Origin: an uncultured Prevotella sp.
Lineage (GTDB): Bacteria; Bacteroidota; Bacteroidia; Bacteroidales; Bacteroidaceae
DNA: 64,000 nt
Direction: 5' to 3'
Assembly (NCBI GenBank): GCA_900770395.1
Contig: CAAGKM010000043.1
Location: 186,001 to 250,000, forward strand
Made by a program: the position numbers and the translations under genes. Positions 26,638-36,276 of this stretch are shown here, one piece after another; the stretch's first letter is position 1, and the number at the start of each line of letters is the position of its first letter. Under the pieces are notes generated by a model that did not search any database, was not told the origin of the DNA, and saw nothing but the letters and a program-made list of their open reading frames with translations.

Positions 26638-27012
26638 ATGGAGAATGATTTAATGATAACAGAAACTCTGTTTCCTGACTGCCCCGTGCGCAACATATTG
26701 TCTCGGGTGGGTGACAAATGGTCGTTGTTGATAATGCATCAGCTGCTCCAGCGCAATTTCCCAATGCGTTTCTCGGAATTGCGCAAGGCTGTTCCCGACA
26801 TCTCGCAGAAGGTACTGACGGCGACGCTGAGAAATCTTGAGACTGACGGCTTTATTGTGCGGACTGTGTATGCTGAGGTGCCGCCCCGCACGGATTATGC
26901 CCTTACTCAGCGTGCCCGTTCGTTTATGAATGCCTGTCATCCGATGATGCAGTGGGCAATAGACAATTTCGCAGCCATCATCAAGGACAGGCATCGGGCA
27001 AAGAATAATTAG
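26638..27012 (+). CDS. HxlR-family transcriptional regulator
   Basis: 124 residues, normal for the family. It contains the N-terminal Cys motif DCPVRNIL, then GDKWSLLIMHQLL, the winged helix MRFSELRKAVPDISQKVLTATLRNLE and the wing segment VPPRTDYALTQRA. HxlR proteins are small winged-helix regulators that often sense electrophiles or oxidants through a cysteine. The single N-terminal Cys fits that mode. It is not clearly part of an operon; the gene after it has its own promoter. Confidence 0.93.
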   Translation: MENDLMITETLFPDCPVRNILSRVGDKWSLLIMHQLLQRNFPMRFSELRKAVPDISQKVLTATLRNLETDGFIVRTVYAEVPPRTDYALTQRARSFMNACHPMMQWAIDNFAAIIKDRHRAKNN

Positions 27013-27095
27013 GTGGAAAATAGTTGTTTGGGAGTTTTCTCGTATAAAAAAACAAAAAATAGACTAAAAAGTTTTCTATAATCATAAAAAATTCA

Positions 27096-27103
27096 TATAT
27101 TTG
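27096..27103 (+). promoter_or_regulatory. -7 box upstream of the inositol-lipid cluster
   Basis: TATATTTG fits TAnnTTTG and lies about 75 bases before the ATP-grasp gene; no clear -33 element is visible. Confidence 0.45.
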
Positions 27104-27176
27104 CAGGCGAAAAGCGGAAAACTACTGAAAAGGCAGTTGGTGAAGCTTGTAAAATACTTAGAAAAGAAACGCAAAG

Positions 27177-28046
27177 TTGGATAAAGATAACAGCGTCAAA
27201 TGCAACGTTCTGGCAATAGGAAGAGCAGAGCGGTACTCTCCCAATTCGGTGGACAAGGATGCCGCCGTGTTGGAGAGTGTTTGCCGTATATTGCGGTCAG
27301 AGAAAATGGCGGTCACTACGGTTAGTGAGGACGTGTTTCTTGCACATGACGGCAAAGACAACGGCAAGTATGATAGCTACGACATCTATGTGTCGATGGG
27401 CAGACATGCCGAGACACTGCGATTCCTTGAGCGGCAGCGCAATCGTGGCGCCGTGGTGGTGAACGACCCCATGGGTGTCAGTATGTGCTGCAACCGTAAG
27501 AGGTTGTATGATGCCATGCTTGAGCGTGGAGTGCCTGTGCCGCCAAGTGATGGTGAGCATGGATATTGGCTGAAACGTGCCTGCGGGTCAACCGAGAGAA
27601 AGAACGATGTAAGGTATGCCGCCACACGTCAGGAAATGGAGCAAGTGAGGCGCGAGATGGAGGCTGGGGGCACTGGCGAAGTGCTGGTGCAGGCTCATGT
27701 TGAGGGTGACCTTGTGAAGTTCTATGGAGTTATTGGGGAAAATTTCTTCAAGTTCTACTATCCAGGCGATGACAGACAGTGGAAGTTTGGTGACGAGCAA
27801 CGCAACGGCAAACCGCAACACTACAAGTTTGATGTGTCTAAGCTGGCAGCCGATACTGTATACACCGCAGTGATTGCCGCAGTGGACGTGTATGGCGGAG
27901 ATGCCATAGTGAGGGCTGACGGAAGTTTCGTGATTATTGACTTCAACGACTGGCCGAGCTTTTCGCGGTGCCGTGAGGAGGCTGCCGAGGTGATTGCCGC
28001 ACACATTATACATATATATAATAGTGTAGAAAATGAACATGCCTAA
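27177..28046 (+). CDS. ATP-grasp-like protein
   Basis: 289 residues with an ATP-grasp-like arrangement: an N-terminal Rossmann-like part (about 10-105; NVLAIGRAERYSPNSVDKD, VNDPMGV), a lid with YWLKRACGSTERK, a strand EVLVQAHVEGDLVKFYGV and a C-terminal metal-binding segment ending FVIIDFNDWPSF, where Asp/Asn would hold magnesium. Such enzymes ligate a carboxylate to an amine or similar nucleophile using ATP. I do not recognise a specific subfamily. It overlaps the HAD gene by a few bases, so the two are translationally coupled. Its role next to inositol phosphate synthase is unknown. Confidence 0.75.
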   Translation: MDKDNSVKCNVLAIGRAERYSPNSVDKDAAVLESVCRILRSEKMAVTTVSEDVFLAHDGKDNGKYDSYDIYVSMGRHAETLRFLERQRNRGAVVVNDPMGVSMCCNRKRLYDAMLERGVPVPPSDGEHGYWLKRACGSTERKNDVRYAATRQEMEQVRREMEAGGTGEVLVQAHVEGDLVKFYGVIGENFFKFYYPGDDRQWKFGDEQRNGKPQHYKFDVSKLAADTVYTAVIAAVDVYGGDAIVRADGSFVIIDFNDWPSFSRCREEAAEVIAAHIIHIYNSVENEHA

Positions 28047-28722
28047 GGGATATATCTTCGACTATGGCGGCACGCTCGACACGGGCGGGATGCACTGGGG
28101 CAAGGCTCTGTGGCACGCCTACGAGAGGTGCGGAGTGCCAGTGACGGAGCAGATGTTCCGCGATGCCTATGTGCACGCGGAGCGGACATTAGGCAAGAAC
28201 CGCATAATAATGCCCGACTTCACGTTCCGCCGCACGCTCGACACGAAGCTGCGCATAGAGATGGAGTACATTGCCGAAAGGCAGGAGGGATTCAATGTTG
28301 AGCAATGGCACGCTAAAGTGCTGGACGACATATACTCAAGAACCTGCGGATTTACCGCGGAGAGCGTAAAGCTGTTGAAGCAGCTGCGCAGGGACAATCC
28401 CGGGGCGGGCATGGTGCTGGTGAGCAACTTCTACGGCAACGTGGAGACGGTGCTCCAAGAGATGGGCTTCGGCGGACTGTTCGACAAGGTGATAGAGAGC
28501 GCGGTGGTGGGCATACGCAAGCCCGACCCGAGAATCTTCGCGCTGGGCGTGGAGGCGCTGGGGCTTAAAGCCGGGGAATGCGTGGTGATAGGCGACAGCT
28601 ACGACAAGGACATTGTGCCGGCAAAGACGATAGGATGCCGCACGGTGTGGATAAAGGGCGAAGGCTGGACCGACGACGAGCCCGACGGCAACTGCGCCGA
28701 CAAGATAATAAGTAAAAATTAA
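28033..28722 (+). CDS. HAD-superfamily hydrolase with modified motif I
   Basis: 229 residues (or 227 if the second ATG at 28039 is used). Motif I is FDYGGTLD, motif II SNFYGN, motif III RKPDPRIF and motif IV VIGDSYDKDI. A helical cap lies between about 20 and 105. The second Asp of DxDxT is replaced by Gly, which in phosphatases usually removes the general acid/base. It overlaps the ATP-grasp gene and sits 37 bases before inositol-3-phosphate synthase, so a phosphatase in inositol-lipid synthesis is a reasonable guess, weakened by motif I. Confidence 0.82.
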   Translation: MNMPKGYIFDYGGTLDTGGMHWGKALWHAYERCGVPVTEQMFRDAYVHAERTLGKNRIIMPDFTFRRTLDTKLRIEMEYIAERQEGFNVEQWHAKVLDDIYSRTCGFTAESVKLLKQLRRDNPGAGMVLVSNFYGNVETVLQEMGFGGLFDKVIESAVVGIRKPDPRIFALGVEALGLKAGECVVIGDSYDKDIVPAKTIGCRTVWIKGEGWTDDEPDGNCADKIISKN

Positions 28723-28759
28723 TAAACATAATTAAATAACTTACATACTTAAAAAGGTA

Positions 28760-30088
<1,329 letters not shown>

Positions 30089-30096
30089 TTTAAGTT

Positions 30097-30241
30097 TAAG
30101 GAGTTAAAGGGAGTAAAAAGGAGTTAGGAGGAGATAGAGGACATTTGTTTCAGCTGTAGTATCTTAGCTTGATACTATTGTCCTCTATCTCCTTGAGCGA
30201 CCATCGGGGAGCGATAACTCCTTTTTACTCCTTCTAACTCC
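30097..30241. repeat. Long palindromic intergenic element, copy 2
   Basis: Arms of GGAGTTA units flank the stem GGAGATAGAGGACA (30130-30143) with TGTCCTCTATCTCC (30179-30192). The tail GAGCGACCATCGGGGAGCGATAACTCC resembles copy 1 at 14135-14285; the core stem is shared with copy 3 at 43381-43494. Confidence 0.8.
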
Positions 30242-30253
30242 ACTTTTTATTTT

Positions 30254-32812
30254 ATGCACAGGATAACATTTCTATTTGTATTATTATTTGCAGTTGCCAT
30301 CAACGTCAAAGCCCAGATTTCGGGTTATGTGATTGACGCGGAGAATGGTGACAGCATTCCGTTTGCCACCGTGATGTACAAGGGGCATAACGTGAGTGCC
30401 ATTGCCACGATGAACGGCAAATACAAGATTTCGAGATATGAAGGATGGCAGCTCACTTTCAGTGCAGTGGGCTATGTGGCGAAGACCGTGACGGTGACCT
30501 CGCAGACAAAAGGAACGATGAACATCAAGCTGAAGCCCGACAACAAGTACCTCAAGGAGGTGACGGTGAAAGCTAAGCGCAAGCGCTATTCGCGAAAAAA
30601 CAACCCCGCGGTGGAGCTGATGAAGAAGGTGGTGGCGCACAAGAAGCAGACATCATTAGAGACGCGCGACTATTACCAGTATAACAAATACCAGAAAATC
30701 ACCCTCGCCCTGAATGAGGTGAACGACGACACGCTGAACTCAGAGAAATTCAAGAAGCGCCCCTGGCTCAAAGACCAGGTGGAGAAGAGCGAGTACACGG
30801 GAAAGCTCATCCTGCCAGTGTCGGTGGACGAGACGGTCTCGCAAAAAATTTACCGCAAGCATCCGCACAGTGAGAAGACCATAGTAAAGGGAATAAACTC
30901 TTCGGGAGTTAACGACCTCTTTCAGACCGGCGATATTGTGACCAATGTGCTGAAAGATGTGTTTACCGATGTCAACATATATGATGATCAGATTCGGCTT
31001 TTGCAATACCCGTTTACATCGCCCATAGGCGAGGACGGAATAGCATTCTACCGTTATTACATAGAGGACACGCTGATGGTGGACAAGGACAAATGCATTC
31101 ACCTGCACTTCCTGCCCAACAACCAGCAGGACTTTGGATTCCGCGGCGACCTCTACGTGCTTGCCGACAGCAGCTATCAGGTTAAGCGTTGCGACCTGAC
31201 AATACCCAAGAAGAGCGATGTGAACTTTGTGGAGAACATGCAGATAGTGCAGGAGTTCTCGCAGCTGCCTGACTCCTCGTGGGTGCTCACACGCGACGAC
31301 ATGGTGGCGGAGCTGAAGCTGGCGAGCTTTCTGCAGAAGTGCTGCGTGATGCGTTCCACACGCCTCACCGACTACGCTTTCGATGAGCTGCCCAAACAGC
31401 TGTTCAAGGGCAAGGCGAAAGAGGTTAAGGAAGCGGACGCAATGATGCGCGACGACCAGTTCTGGGCGCAGTACCGCCAGGTGAACCTCACCAAGGGCGA
31501 GAGTTCGATGGACGCCTTCGTGCACAATCTGGAGCAGATAAAAGGCTTCAAATATATAATTTTCGGCGCAAAGGCGCTCGTGGAGAACTTTGTGGAGACG
31601 GGTAATCCCAGCAAGGTGGACATAGGTCCGATAAACACGATGATTACCAAGAACTTCATCGACGGCTACCGTATGCGTGTCTCGGCACAGTCTACCGCCA
31701 ACATGAACAAGCACTGGTTTTGGGCGGGATACTACGCCCATGCATGGGGCAGTCACAAGAACTACTACAGCGGCTCGCTCATCTACTCGTTCAACAAGAA
31801 GGAGTATCTGCCGCGCGAGTTCCCCAAGCGCACGCTCACGCTGACATCCACATACGACGTGTGCTCGCCGAGCGACAAGTTCGTGCACACCGACAAGGAC
31901 AACGTGTTCACGGCATTCAAGTGGGCAAAGGTGGACAAGATGATGTGGTACAATCGTCAGGAACTGAAATTTGAGCGCGAGGAGGACTGGGGATTCAAAA
32001 CCACACTCGGACTGAAACTGGAGGAGAACGAGCCTTGCGGAGCCATGCGCTACATTTTCATGAACAACGGACAGGGATATGATGACCCCAACGCACGAAT
32101 GAAGCGCACGCTGCGAACCACCGAGCTGAACGTTCAGCTGAGGTTTGCGCCTGGCGAGACGTTTATCAACACCAAGCAGCGCCGTCTGAAAATCAATCTC
32201 GACGCGCCGGTGTTCCTCGTAAGCCATACTATGGGACTGAAGAATGTGCTTGGCGGCGAGTACACGTTCAACATGACTGACTTGGAAATCTATAAGCGCT
32301 TCTGGATGAAGAGCTGGGGAAAGATTGACATTTACCTCAAGGGTGGAGCGCAGTGGAACAAGGTGCCTTATCCGCTGCTCATCTCTCCTGCTGCTAACCT
32401 GTCGTACATCATTGAGGATGAGACGTTCAACCTCGTGAACAACATGGAGTTCCTTAACGACCGCTACGCATCGCTCGACATGAGCTGGGACCTCAACGGA
32501 AAAATCTTCAACCGCATACCGCTGCTCAAGAAACTGAAGTGGAGAGAGTATCTCGGAGTGAAGTGTCTGTGGGGAACGCTCACCGACAAGAACAATCCCT
32601 ATCTGGAGCAGAACGCCAATGACGGAAGACTGATGTTCTTTCCTGAGGGCTGCTACGTGATGGACAAGAACCGTCCTTACGTTGAGCTTATCGCAGGTAT
32701 ACATAATATATTTAAAATTTTCCATGTGGAATATGTGCGCCGTATGAACTATCTCGATTTGCCAACCGCCAACAAGCATGGCATAAGGTTTATGTTCAGA
32801 ATGACGTTTTAA
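30254..32812 (+). CDS. DUF5686 / carboxypeptidase-regulatory-like outer-membrane protein
   Basis: 852 residues with a signal peptide (about 1-21). A carboxypeptidase-regulatory-like beta-sandwich follows (about 22-100: ISGYVIDAENGDSIPFATV, FSAVGYVAKTVTV), then the DUF5686 region with KRKRYSRKNNPAVELMKKVV. The C-terminal half is rich in alternating strands ending VEYVRRMNYLDLPTANKHG and RFMFRMTF, typical of an outer-membrane barrel. The exact function of DUF5686 is unknown. It is separated from inositol-3-phosphate synthase by a palindrome and begins the tightly packed lipid-synthesis block. Confidence 0.85.
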   Translation: MHRITFLFVLLFAVAINVKAQISGYVIDAENGDSIPFATVMYKGHNVSAIATMNGKYKISRYEGWQLTFSAVGYVAKTVTVTSQTKGTMNIKLKPDNKYLKEVTVKAKRKRYSRKNNPAVELMKKVVAHKKQTSLETRDYYQYNKYQKITLALNEVNDDTLNSEKFKKRPWLKDQVEKSEYTGKLILPVSVDETVSQKIYRKHPHSEKTIVKGINSSGVNDLFQTGDIVTNVLKDVFTDVNIYDDQIRLLQYPFTSPIGEDGIAFYRYYIEDTLMVDKDKCIHLHFLPNNQQDFGFRGDLYVLADSSYQVKRCDLTIPKKSDVNFVENMQIVQEFSQLPDSSWVLTRDDMVAELKLASFLQKCCVMRSTRLTDYAFDELPKQLFKGKAKEVKEADAMMRDDQFWAQYRQVNLTKGESSMDAFVHNLEQIKGFKYIIFGAKALVENFVETGNPSKVDIGPINTMITKNFIDGYRMRVSAQSTANMNKHWFWAGYYAHAWGSHKNYYSGSLIYSFNKKEYLPREFPKRTLTLTSTYDVCSPSDKFVHTDKDNVFTAFKWAKVDKMMWYNRQELKFEREEDWGFKTTLGLKLEENEPCGAMRYIFMNNGQGYDDPNARMKRTLRTTELNVQLRFAPGETFINTKQRRLKINLDAPVFLVSHTMGLKNVLGGEYTFNMTDLEIYKRFWMKSWGKIDIYLKGGAQWNKVPYPLLISPAANLSYIIEDETFNLVNNMEFLNDRYASLDMSWDLNGKIFNRIPLLKKLKWREYLGVKCLWGTLTDKNNPYLEQNANDGRLMFFPEGCYVMDKNRPYVELIAGIHNIFKIFHVEYVRRMNYLDLPTANKHGIRFMFRMTF

Positions 32813-32822
32813 AGAAAACAAT

Positions 32823-33551
32823 ATGAAATTCGCAATTATCGCAGCCGGCGAGGGAAGCCGGCTTGCAGCAGAGGGAATAACATCGCCGAAACCATTGGTG
32901 GAAGTGGGCGGCGAGTATCTCATTGACAGACTAATCCGTATTTTTATGGATAACTATGCCGAGGAGATAGTGGTAATATGCAATGACCGCACTGCGCTGG
33001 TGAGCAGCCATCTTGTAGAGCTCCAGCGCGACGGGCTCAACGGGCGTCCTGTGCCGTTGCGTTTTGTCATCAAGTCTACACCAAGCTCTATGCACAGTTT
33101 CTCGGAGATAAGCCAGTATCTTGAAGACGGGCCGTTTGTGCTGACTACTGTCGACACTATCTTTCGTGAGGATGAGTTTAAGAATTATGTCGACTGTTTC
33201 CGTAAGGCACTGGAGGAGGGGGCTGCCGATGGAATGATGGGCGTTACCGACTATATCGACGATGAGTCGCCGCTGCACGTGGCAGTGGACGAGGGTATGC
33301 GGATCACGGGATTCCTCGACAACTGCGATCAGCCCCGCTTTATCTCAGGAGGCATCTACGGACTCAATGGCAAGGCAATCCGTGTACTTCGCCTATGCAT
33401 GGAGAACGGACTGTCGCGTATGCGCAACTTCCAGCGTGCCTTGGTGGCTGTTGGAGTGAGGCTTCAGGCTTATCCGTTCAGCAAGGTGCTTGACATAGAC
33501 CATGCCTCGGATATTGTGAAAGCAGAGGATTTTTTAGAGAAAGGTGAGTAG
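32823..33551 (+). CDS. Sugar/inositol-phosphate nucleotidyltransferase-like protein
   Basis: 242 residues with a nucleotidyltransferase fold: N-terminal loop IIAAGEGSRLAAEG, then SPKPLVEVGGEYLIDRLI, a metal site at LTTVDTIF, and GGIYGLNGKA. It belongs with NTP-transferases that activate phosphorylated sugars. Because the next gene encodes a CDP-alcohol phosphatidyltransferase and inositol phosphate is made nearby, the substrate may be an inositol phosphate or a related polyol phosphate, as in archaeal CTP:inositol-1-phosphate cytidylyltransferase; that is inference. It starts 10 bases after the DUF5686 gene and ends three bases before the next gene. Confidence 0.85.
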   Translation: MKFAIIAAGEGSRLAAEGITSPKPLVEVGGEYLIDRLIRIFMDNYAEEIVVICNDRTALVSSHLVELQRDGLNGRPVPLRFVIKSTPSSMHSFSEISQYLEDGPFVLTTVDTIFREDEFKNYVDCFRKALEEGAADGMMGVTDYIDDESPLHVAVDEGMRITGFLDNCDQPRFISGGIYGLNGKAIRVLRLCMENGLSRMRNFQRALVAVGVRLQAYPFSKVLDIDHASDIVKAEDFLEKGE

Positions 33552-33554
33552 ACT

Positions 33555-34526
33555 ATGACATTTAATATCAATGGAGAGCGGCGCACCTTCGGTGAACTGC
33601 TGAAGGCGTCGTTTAAGAGTGCCGATACTGAGGAGAATATCGACGTGTATTTCACCCGTCCCATCGGACTGGCTTTCGCACTTCTTTGGGGCAGCATGGG
33701 CATTCACCCAACGGTAATCACCATCCTGTCGATGTTTCTCGGCGCAGCGGCAGGATATATGTTTTATTTTCCCGACCTCATGCACAATCTGTGTGGAGTG
33801 GCATTGCTTATGCTTGCCAACTTCTGCGACTCCACTGACGGACAGATGGCGCGCATATATAATAAGAGGTCACTTACAGGTCGGGTGCTCGACGGCTTTG
33901 CTGGCGACGTGTGGTTCGTGGTCATTTATATTGCACTGGCGTTGCGAATGATGAATGCCCCGATAAATGTCTTTGGTCATGAGTTCCCGTATTACGGTTG
34001 GATTATCTGTGCCATCGCTGGCTTGGGCTGTCATGCCAATCAGGCACGCCTTGCCGACTATTACCGCCAGATACACCTGTTCTTCCTGCTTGGCAAGGAG
34101 GGTAGTGAACTCGACCGTTCTGAGGCGCAGCTTGCGATAAAGAATGCTCTGCCGAAATTTCCGAAAGAGTGGTTTGCACACCTTTTCTATTCCAACTACT
34201 ATAAGTATTGCCGTGCGCAGGAAAAGGCAACCCCTGAGTTTCAGCGCTTCTATGCCGCAGTGCGTGAGCGCTATCCCAATGCCGCCAACATTCCGGTGCC
34301 GTTGCGTGAGGATTTCCGTCTTGGCTCATTGCCGCTGATGAAATGGACCAATGCTTTGACATTCAACTGGCGCGCGATATTCTGCTATGTGTCATGCCTC
34401 GCAAATATCCCGTGGCTTTATCCGCTTGTGGAGATTGTGGTGTTCACCGCCATCTACGTGAATATGCATAGCAAGCACGAGAGCCATTGCAGAAATCTTA
34501 CAGAAAAATATTTTGAGCGCTTATGA
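33555..34526 (+). CDS. CDP-alcohol phosphatidyltransferase (probable phosphatidylinositol-phosphate synthase)
   Basis: 323 residues with several membrane helices, including about 40-75, 80-98 and 110-130. The CDP-alcohol phosphatidyltransferase signature is present as DSTDGQMAR, eight residues, then GRVLDGFAGD. The first three Asp residues are spaced as expected (DxxDGxxAR, GxxxD); the fourth is one residue further than the usual DxxxD. Members join an alcohol or phospho-alcohol to CDP-diacylglycerol. With inositol-3-phosphate synthase in the cluster, the likely product is phosphatidylinositol phosphate, as reported for the inositol-lipid cluster of Bacteroides. It overlaps the next gene by four bases (ATGA). 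Confidence 0.85.
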   Translation: MTFNINGERRTFGELLKASFKSADTEENIDVYFTRPIGLAFALLWGSMGIHPTVITILSMFLGAAAGYMFYFPDLMHNLCGVALLMLANFCDSTDGQMARIYNKRSLTGRVLDGFAGDVWFVVIYIALALRMMNAPINVFGHEFPYYGWIICAIAGLGCHANQARLADYYRQIHLFFLLGKEGSELDRSEAQLAIKNALPKFPKEWFAHLFYSNYYKYCRAQEKATPEFQRFYAAVRERYPNAANIPVPLREDFRLGSLPLMKWTNALTFNWRAIFCYVSCLANIPWLYPLVEIVVFTAIYVNMHSKHESHCRNLTEKYFERL

Positions 34527-35809
34527 AACACTTGTGGCATTTGGTACTTTGTCTGACGCTGTGTGTGACGGTCAACGCACAGAATGTGATGTCCGACACC
34601 ACCAGTCTACAGCAGTTTATAGATGAGGTGGACTCTCTTTTGCACATTGATGCCTTGTACAGGCAACAGCGTGAGAAGGAGGCGCAGTTGGAAATGCTGA
34701 ATGCAGCACAGAAGCGTATGGTGGAGTCGATGCGCTACGTGAGGCTTGGCAAGAAGATAGAGCTTGGACCAATATCACGCATCGTGATGCGAAATTCCAT
34801 TGATGGTTTCCGTCCACGCTTTGGCATGCGCACCACAGCCGACCTGCATCCCCGGCTTTTCCTTGAGGGATACTACTCACGGGGCTTTAAGAGTCGTGAG
34901 AATTATTTTAGCGCACGTGCCACATACTCGTTGAACAAAAAACGCTATCAGCCAGATGAATATCCACAGCGCTGCATATCGGCGATGGCGATGCACGACA
35001 TCGGTATGCCTTTCGAGATATTCAACAGGACATATGACGACGGCTTTCTCACATCATGGCGATGGACTTCCGTAGGTGAGTTTATGAGGCTCAACCGCCA
35101 ACAGCTTGACTTCGATTACGACTTCAACCGCACTCTGAAGGTATCGGCGCAAATCTCAATGCAGAAGGTGTCGACTATAGGCAGTTGGGATGAGGCGATG
35201 CGCACCACGATGCATTTAGCCGACGTGGCACTGCAGATGGATGTGCGTCCCACACGTCATTCGGTAATATCGCTCTATCACCGTACAGGTATAAAAGGAT
35301 TCCTGCGTGGCGACTACAATTATAATACAACCGAGTTGTCATATACAGACAATATAAAGACAGGAGCTGGGCACTTGGACCTCGACGCACGTGCCGGAAT
35401 GCAGTGGAACCGTGTGCCCTTTTGGCTGCTTTGTCTGCCAGCCTCCAACATGTCTTACATCACGGCTCCCTCCACATTTATGCTCATAAACAACTACGAG
35501 TTTGCCAACGACCGCTATCTCAGCCTGATGGCAAACTGGGATTGCGGCGGCATTCTCCTCTCGCATATTCCCTTTCTCCGCATGCTCGGCTGTCATGAGA
35601 TGATTGGCTTCCGCACGCTGTGGGGCTCGGTGACAAAGAAAAATGATTATGGCATTTCGCAGATGGACGGCAGTAAGCCTTATTGTGAGTGCTCCATCGG
35701 CATCTGCAACATCCTCGGACTGGTGAGTGTGGAGTATGTGCGCCGTCTCAATTATCTCGACCTGCCCACTGCTCACAAGCATGGGGTGAGAATAGGACTG
35801 CCGATATAA
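34523..35809 (+). CDS. Outer-membrane protein related to the C-terminal half of DUF5686
   Basis: 428 residues with a signal peptide (about 1-19). It has no carboxypeptidase-regulatory domain; the whole mature protein resembles the barrel half of the 852-residue protein upstream. Shared blocks include IDGFRPRFGMRT against IDGYRMRVSAQS, YSLNKKRYQPDEYPQR against YSFNKKEYLPREFPKR, and VEYVRRLNYLDLPTAHKHG against VEYVRRMNYLDLPTANKHG. So this is a shortened paralogue in the same operon, probably also an outer-membrane barrel. Its start overlaps the phosphatidyltransferase stop. A C-terminal tail-like sequence lies just beyond its stop in the same frame. Confidence 0.82.
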   Translation: MKHLWHLVLCLTLCVTVNAQNVMSDTTSLQQFIDEVDSLLHIDALYRQQREKEAQLEMLNAAQKRMVESMRYVRLGKKIELGPISRIVMRNSIDGFRPRFGMRTTADLHPRLFLEGYYSRGFKSRENYFSARATYSLNKKRYQPDEYPQRCISAMAMHDIGMPFEIFNRTYDDGFLTSWRWTSVGEFMRLNRQQLDFDYDFNRTLKVSAQISMQKVSTIGSWDEAMRTTMHLADVALQMDVRPTRHSVISLYHRTGIKGFLRGDYNYNTTELSYTDNIKTGAGHLDLDARAGMQWNRVPFWLLCLPASNMSYITAPSTFMLINNYEFANDRYLSLMANWDCGGILLSHIPFLRMLGCHEMIGFRTLWGSVTKKNDYGISQMDGSKPYCECSIGICNILGLVSVEYVRRLNYLDLPTAHKHGVRIGLPI

Positions 35810-35893
35810 CAGATAATAGTTTTGGACCGCAAGGTCGTGAAGCCAACGAAAGGACTCTACATCCGCAATGGTAAGAAGTTTGTTGTGAAGTAA
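35810..35893 (+). pseudogene. Orphan C-terminal tail fragment in frame after a stop
   Basis: Directly after the TAA at 35807-35809, the same frame continues for 27 codons and includes KPTKGLYIRNGKKFVVK before a second TAA. This resembles the C-terminal tails of many secreted Bacteroidota proteins (LQGR-x-V-x-x-P-x-K-G-L-Y-I-x-N-G-K-K). There is no start codon. It may be a gene remnant or a lost tail of the preceding gene. Confidence 0.55.
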
Positions 35894-35917
35894 AAGAATA
35901 GGCATCAATGAAAATAA

Positions 35918-35957
35918 AAATGACCGCGTCATCACGACGCGGTCATTTCTCTTTTTC
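35918..35957 (+). terminator. Rho-independent terminator after the inositol-lipid cluster
   Basis: A 13-bp perfect stem, AAATGACCGCGTC (35918-35930) with GACGCGGTCATTT (35936-35948), with a five-base loop, is followed by CTCTTTTTC. No gene is seen in the rest of 35810-36276 apart from the tail fragment and the LacI promoter. Confidence 0.9.
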
Positions 35958-36190
35958 TAACTAACTTATTATCAACTATTCATTACTCACAAAAGTGTAT
36001 GAATCTAAAAATCGCTGCAAAGGTACGAATAAAACGGCAAACATCAAAATAAAAAGAATAATTTTAATATTTTTTATTTATGTTGCGGGTGAAAGTACCC
36101 AGAGGTTTCTTGTTTAATGTTACGCATTTTGCCAATTGCTTGTGGTTATTTGTGATTTTAAAACAAATTTACGAAAAAAACACGTAAACC

Positions 36191-36222
36191 TTTGCACAAT
36201 TGAAAAAAAAAATGTAACTTTG
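36191..36222 (+). promoter_or_regulatory. Promoter of the LacI-family gene
   Basis: TTTG (36191-36194) and TAACTTTG (36215-36222) are separated by 20 bases, a close fit to the Bacteroidota consensus. The start codon is 54 bases downstream. Confidence 0.75.
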
Positions 36223-36276
36223 CCCAGAATATGCTAAAACTACTATATTTTTGTAATATAAATACACAATATTGCT

